Shown here one piece after another: positions 33,678-45,197 of a stretch of 64,000 bases of DNA. The notes below the pieces were generated by a model. That model saw only the letters and a program-made list of their open reading frames with translations. It did not search any database and had not been told where the DNA came from. Numbering within the stretch: the first letter of the stretch is position 1; every line of letters begins with the position of its first letter. The position numbers and the translations under genes were made by a program. The DNA is taken from the NCBI GenBank assembly GCA_946800325.1, contig OX326958.1, positions 27,816,914-27,880,913 of the forward strand. Reading direction: 5' to 3'. The DNA is from Luzula sylvatica. Lineage: Eukaryota; Streptophyta; Magnoliopsida; Poales; Juncaceae.

Positions 33678-34440
33678 ATTATGATTTTTTTGAGAAAAAC
33701 TTGAAAATTGAGTATTTTTTTAGTTTTAGACATCAATTTTGGATTTTTTTTGTGAAGAGTTAGTCTTCACTCATTGCATATTTGTAGAATTTTTGAAAAA
33801 ATAGAAATTTACTGAGTTAGTCTTCACTCATTGCATATTTGTAGAATTTTTGAAAAAATAGAAATTGACTGAGTTAGTCTTCAATTATAAAGTTCAAGTT
33901 TCTTGAGAAAAACTTGAAAATTGATTATTGAGTTCGTTTTAGACATCTATTTTGACATATTTTAGAAAAAAGAAAATTGATTTTTTTGTAAAATGTTAAA
34001 CTTCTCTAATTATTGCATTTGTTTGGAATATTTGAAAATAATAAAAATTTGCTTGAATTAGTCGACAATTATATTTTTTTAAGAAAATATGAAAATTGAA
34101 TTGTTTTCTCGTTTTATACATCAATTATGACATCTTTTTACAAAAATGTGATAATTTATTTTTGAAGGTATTGATCGAGCTTCACTTTTTGTAGAATTTT
34201 TGAAAAAAAATAGAAATTTGCTTGGGGTAGATTTTAGTTACGGAACTTTTTGAGGACCACATGAAAATTGAGCATTTCGATTTTGTATTTTTTTTAGAAA
34301 AATTAGGATAATTGATTTTTTGAAGGTGTTGATTTCACTTTTTACATTTCGATTATTTTGAGAAAATATAAATTATGACAAGTTAGTATTCAATTACGGA
34401 GTTTTTTGAGAAAAAAAATATATGAAAACTAAGTATTTTC

Positions 34441-34854
34441 CACAATCGTAAATTGATGTTCCCAATTCATTTGATGTCTTAGTCTCTGAAATTACTTGGA
34501 CTTGTTCACGGACCGAACTTGTACCGTCAGCAGGCAAAAGAAATATTTTACTTACGTTCGAACTATTAAAAAAAATGCAAAATCGATCATTAAAAAACAA
34601 AGAGTCGGTCAAAGACACAAAAATAATACCACAAATGAAAATATATATTTCCCCTCGAAATTTTTCCATGCCAGTCGAAATGTAGAATCCATATATATAT
34701 ACTTGAACAAGACTAGGCATACACAATGAACCATGAAGATACATTACTTAGATACAACCACACATGTTTTAAGTGAATTTTGGTCTTTCAGTAATTAATA
34801 AGAAAAATTACGAGAAAATAACATAAATATATACACCTATTAGTTTGACATAAT
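34441..34854. other. NPH3 3' flank
   Basis: AT-rich. The NPH3 minus-strand 3'UTR should lie here. Short frames have no domain. Confidence 0.4.
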
Positions 34855-37701
34855 TCAAGAGATGGAGTGTCTCCTATCTTTAGGAGGTTTTGTCCTAGCC
34901 TTACTCGAACCAATACTATCCATCCTCAAAAACGGATTTATTTTCCCGAGTTTCTTCGAAACTGAGCTAATAAACGATTTTTTCGGCAACGGTGGTTTAT
35001 TGGCAGATGGTACGAAATTCCCTGACAAAGCCGGACCTTCTTTATACACGACCGGAGCGGAATTATCTTTCATTTTCATTTTCATCTTTATAAGTTCCAT
35101 TTTTAGATCGTCATTTTCTTGTTGTAACCGAGAGACATCGTCAGTGGACTGAGTCCGGTATCGTCCACTTGCAAGTGGGGTCGTCTTGCATGATATAGTT
35201 GGCGATTGTGCACCCATGGAACTCGTGCCGTACATTGACATGTCTCGTAGACGTTGTTGTTCAGAATAGAGGACCTGGAAATTATTATATATAACCAGTA
35301 TTTTATACCGATATAATTATGTCGTATTGTTATATTTAACAAACAATTTTACTGGAATTTGTATGATTATGGCATTATGTTATTATGATATTGACCTGGA
35401 CGACAGTCCGAGCTGGCAGCCTGTCATTCTGTGCGGCGTGTGCACACGCTTCTCGAGATAATTTCTGACAATCCATCAATCGGCAAATCCTTTTTCGTTC
35501 AGCTTCAGCTAGTGACGGATGCGCCTAATTTAGAACAAATAACTTCAAGTTAATTTGCATCAATATAGGAAAATAGAGGGTTTCTCATTATTTTTTTCGA
35601 ATTTTAAATGACTAATATTGCAACATTGAAAAATGCAGTACCTTGAAGTAAATATCAATGGCTCTGTACATACCATCCTCATTAAATCTCGCATGCTCAG
35701 GTATCAATTCAGCCAAACCAACAAATTTGTCGATGCTTAAATTAGGATCTGCCGAAATTTCCGCCAAGTAACTCTCCATTAACCTTCCTACCTGCATTTA
35801 ATTTTACATACAGATACTTCCAACTATATTAAATTGTATGACTAATTATTATTCATACATTATTATACCTGAGGACCATCACTAGGCGGTAGCGAAACAA
35901 GATCATCGTCCATGACATAATCCAGCTTATTCACCTCTGTTTCGCTTTCAATATAATTCATCATTATCCTATAGACCGAGTCTACATCCAAAACTGTGCC
36001 ATCTACGAAGGACGGTATCAACAAATCATCGAGTACAGCCTGGCCGAGCTGGAGCCCCATTCTTTTTTCTAGGTCGAGTCTACAGGCCACTGTGCTGTCT
36101 AGATACGTCGAAGCTCTCAAAAGCATCGACAAGAAGCTAACCGAGATTGAGTTTCTCTCTCTAGGAAGAAGACTTACGATTGTTTCGAGCACTACCCGTT
36201 TTTCATGCTCTTGTTTCGGCTCGATTTTTGTTTTGCCTCTTTTGTTTATGTCCTGTGTTTCGGGTCAAAGAGTTTAAAAAAATGATTTATGTGCGAGGGA
36301 AATAATAAATTTGACACTAACCAAACTTCGCAGGGACTTCTGTGCATAAAGCATGACGAGAGGCCCAAACGCAAAATCCTTAAACCCCCTCGCCTTCATT
36401 GCCACTAAAACTCTCTGAAAGATATCAATTTGTAAAACAGTCAACTCCTCGATCCACCAATCCATAACGGGGTTCGGGTCTAGGTCATTCAAACCAACTC
36501 CATTTAAAGACGGATTAAATTTCGAATCGTTGCTCGTTAAATCAGCTATTGACTCTATGCATCGACTTATTAGTTCGGCTTTTTCAGATGTTGGGAGAAG
36601 CGCCTCCGATTTTTGAAGTACCGTTAGTGCGCTTGAGAGTTCTGTTAATACCACTTCCTACACATTTAATGAAATTATAGTTTTCATATTGAGTACTTAT
36701 TTTGTAAGATTTAATTAAGGTAAGTTTTGTAACATGATTACCTGTAAATATTGTTCGGTTCTGTTGACAAGGTTATCAGCGGCATAATCTTTAGTCATTT
36801 CAAGGAACTCGGATACGCATCTTAACATCGCGATATTTTCTATTGTCATTTCTATATCTAATCCGTAACAGAACTTTACGGCCAATTCAAATGCCTTTGT
36901 ACCGCCCGGTACGTCTTTCACTTCTATTTCTTTTGGCTTCGGATCGGATTTGGAACCGGAGAGGAGTTTTCGTATGTAGCCGCATTTCGAGGTCAAAGGA
37001 AACTGAAAATGGTAATGTTTATAGTTTATATATTACGTATACATTTGAAAATGGTATATCAGTATGTCAAAATAGTTATGTTGCGCGGATACTTCAAAAA
37101 TCAAGCCGTATCGTATCAGATGCCATATCAGCTACCGATACTCGTCGGATACGTATCCGATACTCCACGTGGCGTATCCGAATATTTTATTTACTTCTCG
37201 GATACTTCAAGATTTATAAAAAAAATAACTAAATAAAATAAACATTTACTTAATAAGAAGTTATTTCTGTAAAAACAATTTTTTAGAATATTTTATGTCA
37301 AATATATACTATATAAAAATATTAAATATATAAATAATAATTAATAAAATAATAAAATATTATATATAATGGTCATATCATATCCTATGTATTTTTGAAA
37401 ACTGTCGTATCGTCGTATTCATATCTGTGCGACATAGAAGAAAAAAATTTGAATCACCTCGTGCAGAGTGAAGGTAGCATCTCCGAGCTTAACGGTCAAA
37501 TCACTAGGAAAATCCTGAGAAGAAATCCTAGAATTATAAAATAAAAAAGTTTATAATATTTACTAATCATAATAAAGAAAATAAATATGTACTAATAAAA
37601 CTTACTAACCAGTCACTGGTTCTTTTCATGGATGGAGTAAGCAAATGCTTCTTCTTAGATATAAGAGCAGGGACTGACCAGCTCTCTTCATCTCCCAACA
37701 T
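34855..37701 (-). CDS. NPH3/RPT2-like BTB protein, 8 exons
   Basis: Minus-strand exons 37701-37610, 37527-37458, 37002-36742, 36657-36322, 36252-35869, 35791-35642, 35524-35396 and 35274-34855 encode 613 aa. Proteins of this family are substrate adaptors for CUL3 ubiquitin ligases and scaffold light or auxin signalling at the plasma membrane. The BTB domain starts at about residue 37 ([18 protein letters not shown]) and runs to about 135. The NPH3 domain, about 195-470, contains [20 protein letters not shown] and, in its conserved C-terminal part, IYFKAHPSL and [17 protein letters not shown] coiled coil covers about 520-543. The tail ends RRHSIS, where the antepenultimate Ser matches the 14-3-3 site of NPH3. 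Intron 2 holds a MITE. Which NRL clade it belongs to is uncertain. Confidence 0.95.
37077..37437. mobile_element. GGATACGG-family MITE in NPH3 intron 2
   Basis: Ends TATGTTGCGCGGATACTTC and CATATCTGTGCGACATA are imperfect inverts of the family. Both ends have CGTATCCGATAC and GTCGTATCGTCG words, and CTCCACGTGGCG matches the type copy. It fills most of the 455-bp intron between NPH3 exons 2 and 3 and does not disturb the splice sites. No TSD is seen. Confidence 0.8.
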
Positions 37702-38384
37702 TTCGAAAGTCCAATGAGAAATTCAGATAAAGAAGACGATTTGTTTACGAGTTCACAAATATAGTAGTAATTCGGTGAACAAAGGCTAAGGATGTGTGGT
37801 GAAGGATGGAGGCGTTTTGGATCCAGAAAATTCCTTGTTTGTATCTGGATTGTCTCATTGATTCTCCGACTGATTCGCCATTGGCCAATTGATGAGCTTG
37901 TAAGGAACAAGTCGTTTTCGGTAAGAAGAGTACGAGTGGAGTTTGTGTGTGTGTGTGTGTTTGTGTGTATCAGTGTGTGTATGTGGATAATGTTTCTGGG
38001 GTAGAGGTAAAAACAGACAAAAATAAATCTAAATTAAAAGTAGGATAAAAGTTTGATAGGAAATCTCTTTGATACACTTGTGTAAAGAAAATTGTACATA
38101 TCCTCTTTGGATTCCACAATTATGTTGACAATTAATAGTATATTAAACAAATAAACAGTCATGTGTGAATTCAAAATCTTAATACTTAAATCGAATTTAT
38201 TTACGCATTTAAATCGAATTAGTAGTTATTTCAGTTTTTTTTTTTTTTTGGTGATTTTGTACTTGATTTATTTTATTGTTATTTTAATCATTTTGTATTT
38301 TTTTGAGTGATTGGGTACTTGGTTTATTTTGTTGTTATTTTAGTGATTTTGTACTTAATTTATTTGTTATTTGTTGTTATTTTA
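37702..38384. other. NPH3 5' flank with (TG)n tract
   Basis: A GT-rich microsatellite lies at about 37938-37985 (plus strand), upstream of the NPH3 start and possibly in its 5'UTR or promoter. The rest is AT-rich with no gene. Confidence 0.5.
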
Positions 38385-40010
38385 GCAATGGATGACTGTT
38401 AAGCGTATTCTACGATATCTAAAAGATACTCTTCAACATAGCCTTTGTTTTCTTTCTTCTCATTTTCCTTCTCTTCAAGTCTATTCGGATTCTGATTGGG
38501 TCGGCTTTCTCGATAATCAAAAATTTACAACCGATTAGCAAAATCAAGCACGGAAGCGAGTATCAAATCTTAGAGATGGCCACTTCCGAACTCGTATGGC
38601 TCACGTACCTACTTATGTGAAGGAAACGGTAAAATCGTACGTATAAGGATATATGAACATGGTAGTTCATAGAAATATAACATGTGTATTAACATATGTA
38701 TATATGATATACATAATTAGATTGATAAGATAAGATTTTAGGAAAAATCTGTTTGGAACATTTTTACTAAAACGGACATAACTTTCGCATACGAATATCG
38801 ATTTGGATGATTCAACTCTCATAAGTTAGATAATTGGATTATCTACAACTTTCATATTAAGTGGAAAAACATTTGAATAACGTAGTACGTTCATTCTAAT
38901 GAAATACACGAAAGGTTGCGGCAGTTCGACGAAAGGACGCGAACGTTTACTAAAACTAGCATAACTTTCGGACTGGATATCCAAATTGGATAAACTCGGA
39001 TTTGTTGGAAAGGTGATAAGATCATCTAGAAGTTTCGTTTAGAAAGTTCCTGTTAATTACGGACCTAAGTCGGTCGAAATTCCAGTTTAGTGAAAGTGTG
39101 TCTGCTGATTCTGCAGGAGACACATCTTTTGATCAAATCTTCTAGAAACTTGTCATTTCATGCATATAAAAGTATCATTTGATTGATTAAAGAGTGTCTA
39201 TTTACTGGTGAAGAAATACGAGTTATTCTATAAATAGGACCCTAATCTCACTCAATCAAATCAATCTAAGAAACCATTATTTCCACTAATTAATTAATCC
39301 AGTAATTAAGAGAGAGAAAAGTTCTCCGGAATTCTCCATTGATTCCGGCAAGAGTTTAAGCAAGAGTGATTACGAGGCGTCTAGGCAGTTTCGTGATTAT
39401 CCGACGACTCCCGTTTCGCGGTGGATACGAGTAGAGGTACGTATATGTTTGCGTACTAACGAGTTAATTTCATCAACTGACGAGAAGACGAACGGAGAAA
39501 GACAACCGGTTTGGGCGTGGGACGAACCGGTACGAGCGAAAATGTGCGAACGAAAAAGTGCAACGTGAACGGAAGTGAAGGCTTCGAAGCGACAAACCCT
39601 TCGTAAGCGATCAATTTCGCTAGGTACAAATATTACGTTTATTAGATTTACGTTATATTAGTTATAGACAATTTGATAAACAAATCGTAGATGAGATCTC
39701 GGGGATTTGTACTCCGTCGAGTCCAATAATTATCCGCTGCGCGGACTCGATGGGGTGTAGATAACCCAACATTATGGAGCTTCATATACCGCTTACCTCA
39801 TCTCCTATGTTATGGTGTGCTAACATTGAAATTGATTTGCATCTTGTACGAGATCCTGTTGCGACCAAGAAACTCAATGTACGTACTTAGGATCAAATTG
39901 CGGATATACTCACGAAAGATTATCGACACCTCGTTTTGAACTTCTTCGAGGAAAGCTCATGGTGCAATCCTCTCCCGTTCGGCTTGAGTGAGGGGATGAG
40001 AGAGATAATA
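38385..40010 (+). pseudogene. Copia retrotransposon RNase H remnant, split by a solo LTR
   Basis: From 38385 the plus strand reads WMTVKRILRYLKDTLQHSL and VYSDSDWVGF, the RNase H start of Ty1/Copia Pol. It then frameshifts into SSELVWLTYL-like text. After the LTR insert, 39772-40000 continues with PMLWCANIEIDLHLVRDPVA, KKLNV, DQIADILTKD and LNFFEESS. These are the standard C-terminal Copia motifs (normally HIEIDLHFVRD and DQIADxLTK). Stops, a deletion and frameshifts break it, so no enzyme can be made. Confidence 0.85.
38618..39771 (+). mobile_element. Solo LTR, 1154 bp, with 5-bp TSD
   Basis: The LTR begins TGAAGGAAACGG and ends GATAACCCAACA. The 5-bp duplication TTATG is present at 38613-38617 and 39772-39776. 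It contains CATAACTTTCGCATACGAAT and repeated ACTTTC phrases, then CCGGCAAGAGTTTAAGC, GGCGTCTAGGCAG and TATCCGCTGCGCGGACTC near the end. It arose by recombination between the two LTRs of a full element that had inserted into the older Copia relic. The family matches 41977-43102 and 7791-8746. Confidence 0.9.
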
Positions 40011-40189
40011 TAGTTGTTAATGAATTGAGTTTCAAAAATAAAACTTTGTAATACGATATAGCGGTTAGAGTTAGGTTTAGAAGATAAATCTTGTTAGCTG
40101 AAGTTAGGTAAAATATAACCATTCTAGATCTCACTTTAAAAGAAATATTTATTTTTAATCTTCTCAACTATCTTTATTACACTGTTATA

Positions 40190-40545
40190 CTCGCAAGTAT
40201 ATCTTTTGGATCGTTACCCGTAAAAATACATGATTTAGTAAAAAAAAAAAAATTTTAAAATGGTTCAAATCTGATAATTTTGAAAATTTGGAAATCGAGT
40301 AAAGGTTCGATTCGAGTTCGGATAAATTGGTAAAAGATAAGGATAAATGGATATTTTAAAATTCAGGTACCAAACAGGTACGGATTACTCGTGGAGCGAG
40401 TACCACTATCCCCGAACATAATGCGGGTATTTTTCGAATATCACTCAACCAGCGGCTATTATTTTTAGATTGTACCGGTTTCATTCGGATCGGGTACCGG
40501 GGAGTGCGGATTTTACCCGTTCCGTGACAACCCTGCTCGGGTCTA
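40190..40545. repeat. Decayed relative of the TAGGGATGTCAATGGG hAT family
   Basis: GGTTCGATTCGAGTTCGG, GGATCGGGTACCGGGGAG and GTTCCGTGACAACCCTG resemble the subterminal and right-terminal parts of the element at 32068-32974. The left end and TSD are not visible. Confidence 0.4.
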
Positions 40546-41318
40546 AAGCCGAGGACCGGCCGTGACTGTAACACCAACAGTTCTTCAGAAAATTTATACA
40601 TAAATGGAGAGAGAACCACAAAAATTTACATGTAAAATACTCATGATTTGGTGGATACATATGATATTTTAGAAATGCCATTCTCGAGCTTTCGTAGGGC
40701 CAGGAAATACAGTGTTAGTTTTTTCCTTGTTATACTATTTCATCGTATACCATTATTTGTAATTTAAATTATATTATTTAAGAAAAAGAAAATACCAAAT
40801 TCATATTTATCTTATAACAAATATGTCTACTAAAAATGGTTTATATTTTTATAAAATGGTATATCTAACAATCTTTTTCACAAATAAAAATCATATTTTT
40901 CAAAGAAATATCACATTTATGGAGTACTGATAGGGCCACATAAACCAATCATAAATATAACATAAATACATAATTTTGTGTTTGATTTTTGGTCCATACA
41001 TGAATATTTAATATTGTAAACTAAGATACTTGTGTCACACTTTGTGGTTGATTTATGTAGTCCTATCATTTATGTAGTCCTGTCATTACTCACAGTCACA
41101 TTTAAGTATAGTATGAATTATATTTTTAGCGTGTTAATTTAATAAATTAATCAAGCACGATAATATCAAAATATAAATAAAATATTTTAAATATTTATTT
41201 TTCATAAAAAAAAATTAAACATTATGTTTTAACATTCTCAAATATTAATAATATTCAAAACTAATTTACACATTATTTCATTTTTATAAGATTTATAAAT
41301 ATCAATGAGATTTTTTAT
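40546..41318. repeat. Intergenic DNA with one arm of a direct repeat and a small MITE
   Basis: The stretch 41098-41290 (TAGTATGAATTATATTTTTAG, AATTAATCAAGCACGATAAT, TAAAATATTTTAAATATT) matches 45735-45940 in the same orientation. A 141-bp hairpin element at 40928-41068 has inverts TGATAGGGCCACATAAACCA and TTGATTTATGTAGTCCTATCA-type ends. Confidence 0.6.
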
Positions 41319-41643
41319 GGGAGATTTACATATTTACGCTTTTTTAAACTTAAAATTACATATTTACCCTTCTTAAAATTAAGATATCATATTTACATTT
41401 TCAAAAATCAAAAATATCATATTTACTCAAAAATTAAAAACCATCTAATTTCTCAGTTAAAATTTTCGATCAACATTTAAAATTACTATTTTACCCTTTA
41501 CATATTTACTCTTCTAAAAATCCAAAATATCATATTTACTCCTTTTAAAAATAAAAATGTCATATTTATCCAAAGAATAAAACAATATAATCTTATGAAT
41601 AACAATATAAATGCAAAAAAAAATACATCAATAAAATTCCAAA
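41319..41643. mobile_element. Left half of a split foldback (Mutator-like) MITE
   Basis: GGGAGATTTACATATTTACG, AATTACATATTTACCC, CATTTAAAATTACTATTTTACCC match the left half of the intact element at 47188-47678. The right half lies at about 45360-45605. The 3.5-kb element at 41644-45188 separates them. Confidence 0.65.
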
Positions 41644-41976
41644 GAAAAAAGCTCACTTTTGCCTCCTGAACTGTTAAAAACTGTGGAACTTACCCCTCTA
41701 ACTTTAATTTGCGCATTTTTAACCCCTTAACTCTTCATTTTGCTCCATAGTGTTCTTTCCTTCAGTTAACTGCTGAGGTGGCATCGTGACATGACATTTT
41801 TAGATTATTTAAAACATGACTTGACAAATTTAATACAAAATAAAATATCCATTTAAACCCAAACCCATTAATCAAAGTAATTCAACCCAATAACCCAAAC
41901 CCACCTCTCTCTCTGTTTCTCTCTCAGGGTGTGCTCCCGAGTTTTTTACGAAGGGGAAGAGAATGGAAGGGAAGGG

Positions 41977-42466
41977 TGAAGGAAATACAGTTTCGGATGA
42001 ACCGTAAAAGTGTACACAAGGATAAACGAACGTATGCGTCCGTAGGCATAAGAAACAATTTGGTAAAACTGGCATAACTTTCCGTGAGAAACTCCAATTT
42101 GAATGGTTAAAATTTAGTTAGATAGATAATGAGATTATCTAGAACTTTCATATAGAAATATTGTTCATTTGAGCGAAGTATCACTATCGTTTTAATGGAA
42201 TACCGAAAGGGTGCGACTGTTTGACATACAGTTAGGAAAACGTCTGTAACTTTCGCATCCGAACTCCAATTGGGCCAGATCCAATTGGGTTGGAAAGATA
42301 ATAAGATTATCTACAACTTTCGTGAATGTTCAAAGTCGGTTGGAACGATTTAATATTTTTGTTTCAACAGAATACTGAAATGGTGTCTGTAGTTTTCTGT
42401 CTGAAAAGGTGTATATGAGATATACATACATTTTGGCCCATCCTTATCCTATGTGATATAAATATG

Positions 42467-42547
<81 letters not shown>

Positions 42548-43102
42548 ACCAATTCATTCAGTCCAACCTGTGGAATTAATAAGATTAATCCAGAATATTG
42601 AGAGTCTTCTTTCTAAGAGCGAAAGAGTGCGAACAGAGAAAACCGAGAAAAAGAGTTTTTCTCGGTGTAGAGAATCGATCTAATCAAGCAAGTTCGCCGG
42701 TGCAGCGTCTAGGCAGTTGCACCCGCGACCGACGAACTCCGACTCACGGTGGATACACGTAGAGGGGCGATACTTGTGGCTCTTCGATTGTGATCAAACC
42801 GAAGGAGCAAAACTGTTGGCTGTGGAAGAGTGTGGACGTGGGACGCACAAAAGACAACGAGAGGCGTGTCAAGACGGTGGGAGACGTGTGGTATGGGACG
42901 CACGGGCTAGTCACCAACGTGACACCGGAGAAGGAAAGGATGCGAGCGATCAACGCGTCGTGCGTGATTAATTTCACGCTGGTAATCGTCTATCCTTCTA
43001 TTGCATCGTACCCTCGAAGTCATGGCGTGATCTTGGATTTTGGGAACCGGACCGGGCCTTCATATCCGCTGCGCGGGCCCGGGGTCGGGTGAATTCCCAA
43101 CA
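41977..43102 (+). mobile_element. Solo LTR, same family as 38618-39771
   Basis: It starts TGAAGGAAATAC and ends GGTGAATTCCCAACA. The flanks AAGGG and AAAGG differ by one base. Contents match the family: AACTTTCCGTGAGAAACTCC, AACTTTCGCATCCGAACTCC, CGTCTAGGCAGTTGC, TATCCGCTGCGCGGGCCC. A (CT)n tract at 42470-42544 and a GC-rich segment (42700-43080) account for the open frames found there. Confidence 0.8.
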
Positions 43103-43320
43103 AAAGGAATGAAGGGGAAGGGAAGGGAAGGGAAGGGAAGGGAATGAAGGGGAAGGGAAGAAATATGTTTTCTCTTGCTTTCGAGTTTTAAAATGTTTAA
43201 TGAAAGGGAAAGGTGGGGAAGAAATAAGATCATGAAAAAATGATAATTTTACCCTTTGTGTCATTACTAACTATAAAATGAAATTAGGGATATTTTGGGT
43301 ATTAGAATGTTATAATATTT
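43103..43320. repeat. GGGAA-rich simple repeat
   Basis: AAGGGGAAGGGAAGGG units at about 43110-43160 belong to the subterminal part of the TIR element. Confidence 0.6.
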
Positions 43321-43615
43321 TTTACCCTCCATTACCCCCCAAATTTGGGGAGAGAAATAATTGATCTCTTTTGTATATAGAGGAGAAATAATTTCCCCTC
43401 CATTCTCTTTCCCGCTCATCACAAAAATACTTGGGAGCAAATTAAAAATTAACCTTTCCCTCCATTCTCATCCTCTCACTCTCATTCCCTCTCATTGGAG
43501 CACACCCTCACTCTCCCCAGCCCTCTCTCTCTCGCCCCCCTCTCTCTCGACCTTGTCTTGCCAGAGGCCCCCTGGTAGGCTGAGTCCGGCCTGATATGTT
43601 GCCCCGGCAGCCAGA

Positions 43616-43810
43616 ATGGCCACTATCATCAGCCAGCCTCGCATTTCTGTAAAGAATGCCTTTTCATTTTCCTCTCAATCGTTGTTGTTGATATTGCCGT
43701 CGTTGAGTTGGTTATTCAGTGGTTCATGTATGTCAGGTATCAAACCGACAGGAGGTGGAGGAATGAGATGGCGACACATCGCCAATTGTGGAGTTGGGGA
43801 TGGCATTTGA
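43616..43810 (+). other. Short ORF, possible captured first exon
   Basis: A 64-aa frame begins MATIISQPRISVKNAFSFSS, then a hydrophobic stretch (LLLILPSLSWLF). A splice-like CAG|GTATCA follows SGSCMS at about 43737. The style resembles an organelle-targeted N-terminus. It lies inside the Mutator-like element, so capture is plausible. I do not recognise the gene. Confidence 0.25.
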
Positions 43811-44177
43811 GTCTTCGTTAGCCATGTTTGGTTTGGTTGTATTTGAGCTTTAATTTTGCAATTTCCAGGGATCGAAGAAGGCCTTTTCCTTTTATAAAGG
43901 GGTCAATTTTTCATATAAATACCATACAACAAGACAACTCAATATTTAAATACCCTTTTAAAAATCAATGTTTGTCAATTGCCAATTCAGTCATACAAAC
44001 AAGAACATATATCAGATATTTTGTGAAAAAGTAATTGGATTTTGATAAAAGTTTGATAAGTTTACTTCTACTTCTGATAAAAGTATTTTAATGCCAGGTG
44101 GAAAAACAATAAGAAAGCCTAAGTTTAGTTCAATTATCAGGTAGAGAGAGATTCCAGCGTGAGAGAGGGGGCGAGAG

Positions 44178-44881
44178 CATTGTTGCAAAAAACGGTGTAA
44201 AACGGTAAAAAAACGGTAAAACGGTGCCTAGACCGTACTGTTTTTTACAAGAAAATTTCAAAAAACGGTCAACCGTTTTTTTACTGTCTTTGACCGTTTT
44301 TTTTCTCAAAAAACGTTTTAAACGTTTTTTTCATAAAAAAAAAAAAATTTAATATATATATATATATTTTTTGGCATTACAAACCCGTAGCTGTTTCGTA
44401 GTAAATTTGGAGAGAGATCAAATGTTCTCTTTCAAATAATAATTACAATTAGTGGTATTTTGTGTCTAATTCTTACATGAACAATGTGTTAACTCTGATC
44501 CAACTTATCACGGTCAATTATTTTGTGTCTAATTCCGATTGACGCATCTAATTAGTTGATATTTTTGTCTAATTAGATAGCTACGAATATTTATTCTTAT
44601 ATGTTTAGGTCGATGGATATTTATTCGATATGTTTTATTAATATTTCGTATGTTTTTTTTTAATTTTGGACTTTCGTGTATATTTAAGTTGAATTATAAA
44701 ATTAAATTATTATATTTTTGTTTGTTTTACTTTTAAATTTTTATTATAATTGCTATAAAATATTGCCGATTTAAGTAACCGTTTTTTAACCGTTTTTTTT
44801 ACCGTTTTACGACCGTTTTACAATAAAACATTAAAACGGTGACCGACCGTACCGTACCGTTTCCCGTCATTTGCAACATTG
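44178..44881. mobile_element. hAT MITE with AAACGGT repeats, 8-bp TSD
   Basis: A 704-bp element with inverts CATTGTTGCAAAAAACGGT and its near complement ending TTTGCAACATTG. The duplication GGCGAGAG flanks it exactly (44170-44177 and 44882-44889). Both subterminal parts are arrays of AAACGGT / ACCGTTTT words. The core is AT-rich. There is no transposase. Confidence 0.9.
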
Positions 44882-45197
44882 GGCGAGAGAGAGAGGGATG
44901 TCGTGAGAGAGAGAGAGAGAGGTGTGTGGGTTTGGGTTATCGGGTTGAATTATTTTGGTTAATGAGTTTGGGTTTAAATAAATATTTTATTTTTTATTAA
45001 ATTTGTCAAGTCATGTTTTAAATAATCTAAAAATATGCTACGTCACAGTTTCACCTCTGCAGTTAACTGATGGAATGGACACTAATGAGCAAAATGAAGA
45101 GTTCAGGAGGGTAAATGTGCACAAATTAAAGTTTTGAGGGTAAGTTGCACATTTTTTAACAGTTCAGGAAGCAAAAATGAGTTTTTTCAATTTCAAA

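Larger units (their letters stand above)
31630..34440 (-). repeat. Second array of the ~170-bp satellite, inverted, with two inserted elements
   Basis: Phrases ATGAAAATTGAGTATTT, CTCGTTTTAGACATCAATTTT and TTGAATTAGTCTTCAATTA recur at about 31760, 31935, 33015, 33705, 33920, 34090, 34263 and 34424, with spacing near 170 bp. They are the reverse complement of the array at 9225-10000. Two transposons (32068-32974 and 33165-33677) sit inside with clean TSDs. Excising them joins satellite text across the site. Confidence 0.65.
41929..43508. mobile_element. TIR element (GGGTGTGCTCC ends) interrupted by a solo LTR
   Basis: Ends are AGGGTGTGCTCC and GGAGCACACCCT. The subterminal parts are purine/pyrimidine-biased, GAAGGGAAGGG on the left and ATTCTCATCCTCTCAC on the right, also as inverts. 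Flanks are CT-rich and no clean TSD can be called. Its type is probably hAT, by the end sequence. Confidence 0.55.
41644..45188. mobile_element. Mutator-like element with ~270-bp terminal inverts, host to nested insertions
   Basis: The left end GAAAAAAGCTCACTTTTGCC and the reverse complement of the right end (GAAAAAACTCATTTTTGC) start inverts that stay alignable for about 270 bp (CTGAACTGTTAAAAA, CAGTTAACTG, AACCCAAACCCA). The 9-bp flanks AATTCCAAA (41635-41643) and AATTTCAAA (45189-45197) differ at one position. No MURA transposase is visible. Inside are a second TIR element with a solo LTR, a gene-like ORF and a hAT MITE. Confidence 0.8.

Noticed and set aside
42709..43092. ORFs in the GC-rich part of the solo LTR
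   Set aside because: They lie in the LTR's 3' part, which is non-coding in this family. The other copies do not keep these frames open.
43616..43810. A standalone small gene
   Set aside because: It lies inside a Mutator-like element, has no recognised family and its reading ends at a splice-like site. It is kept only as a low-confidence captured fragment.
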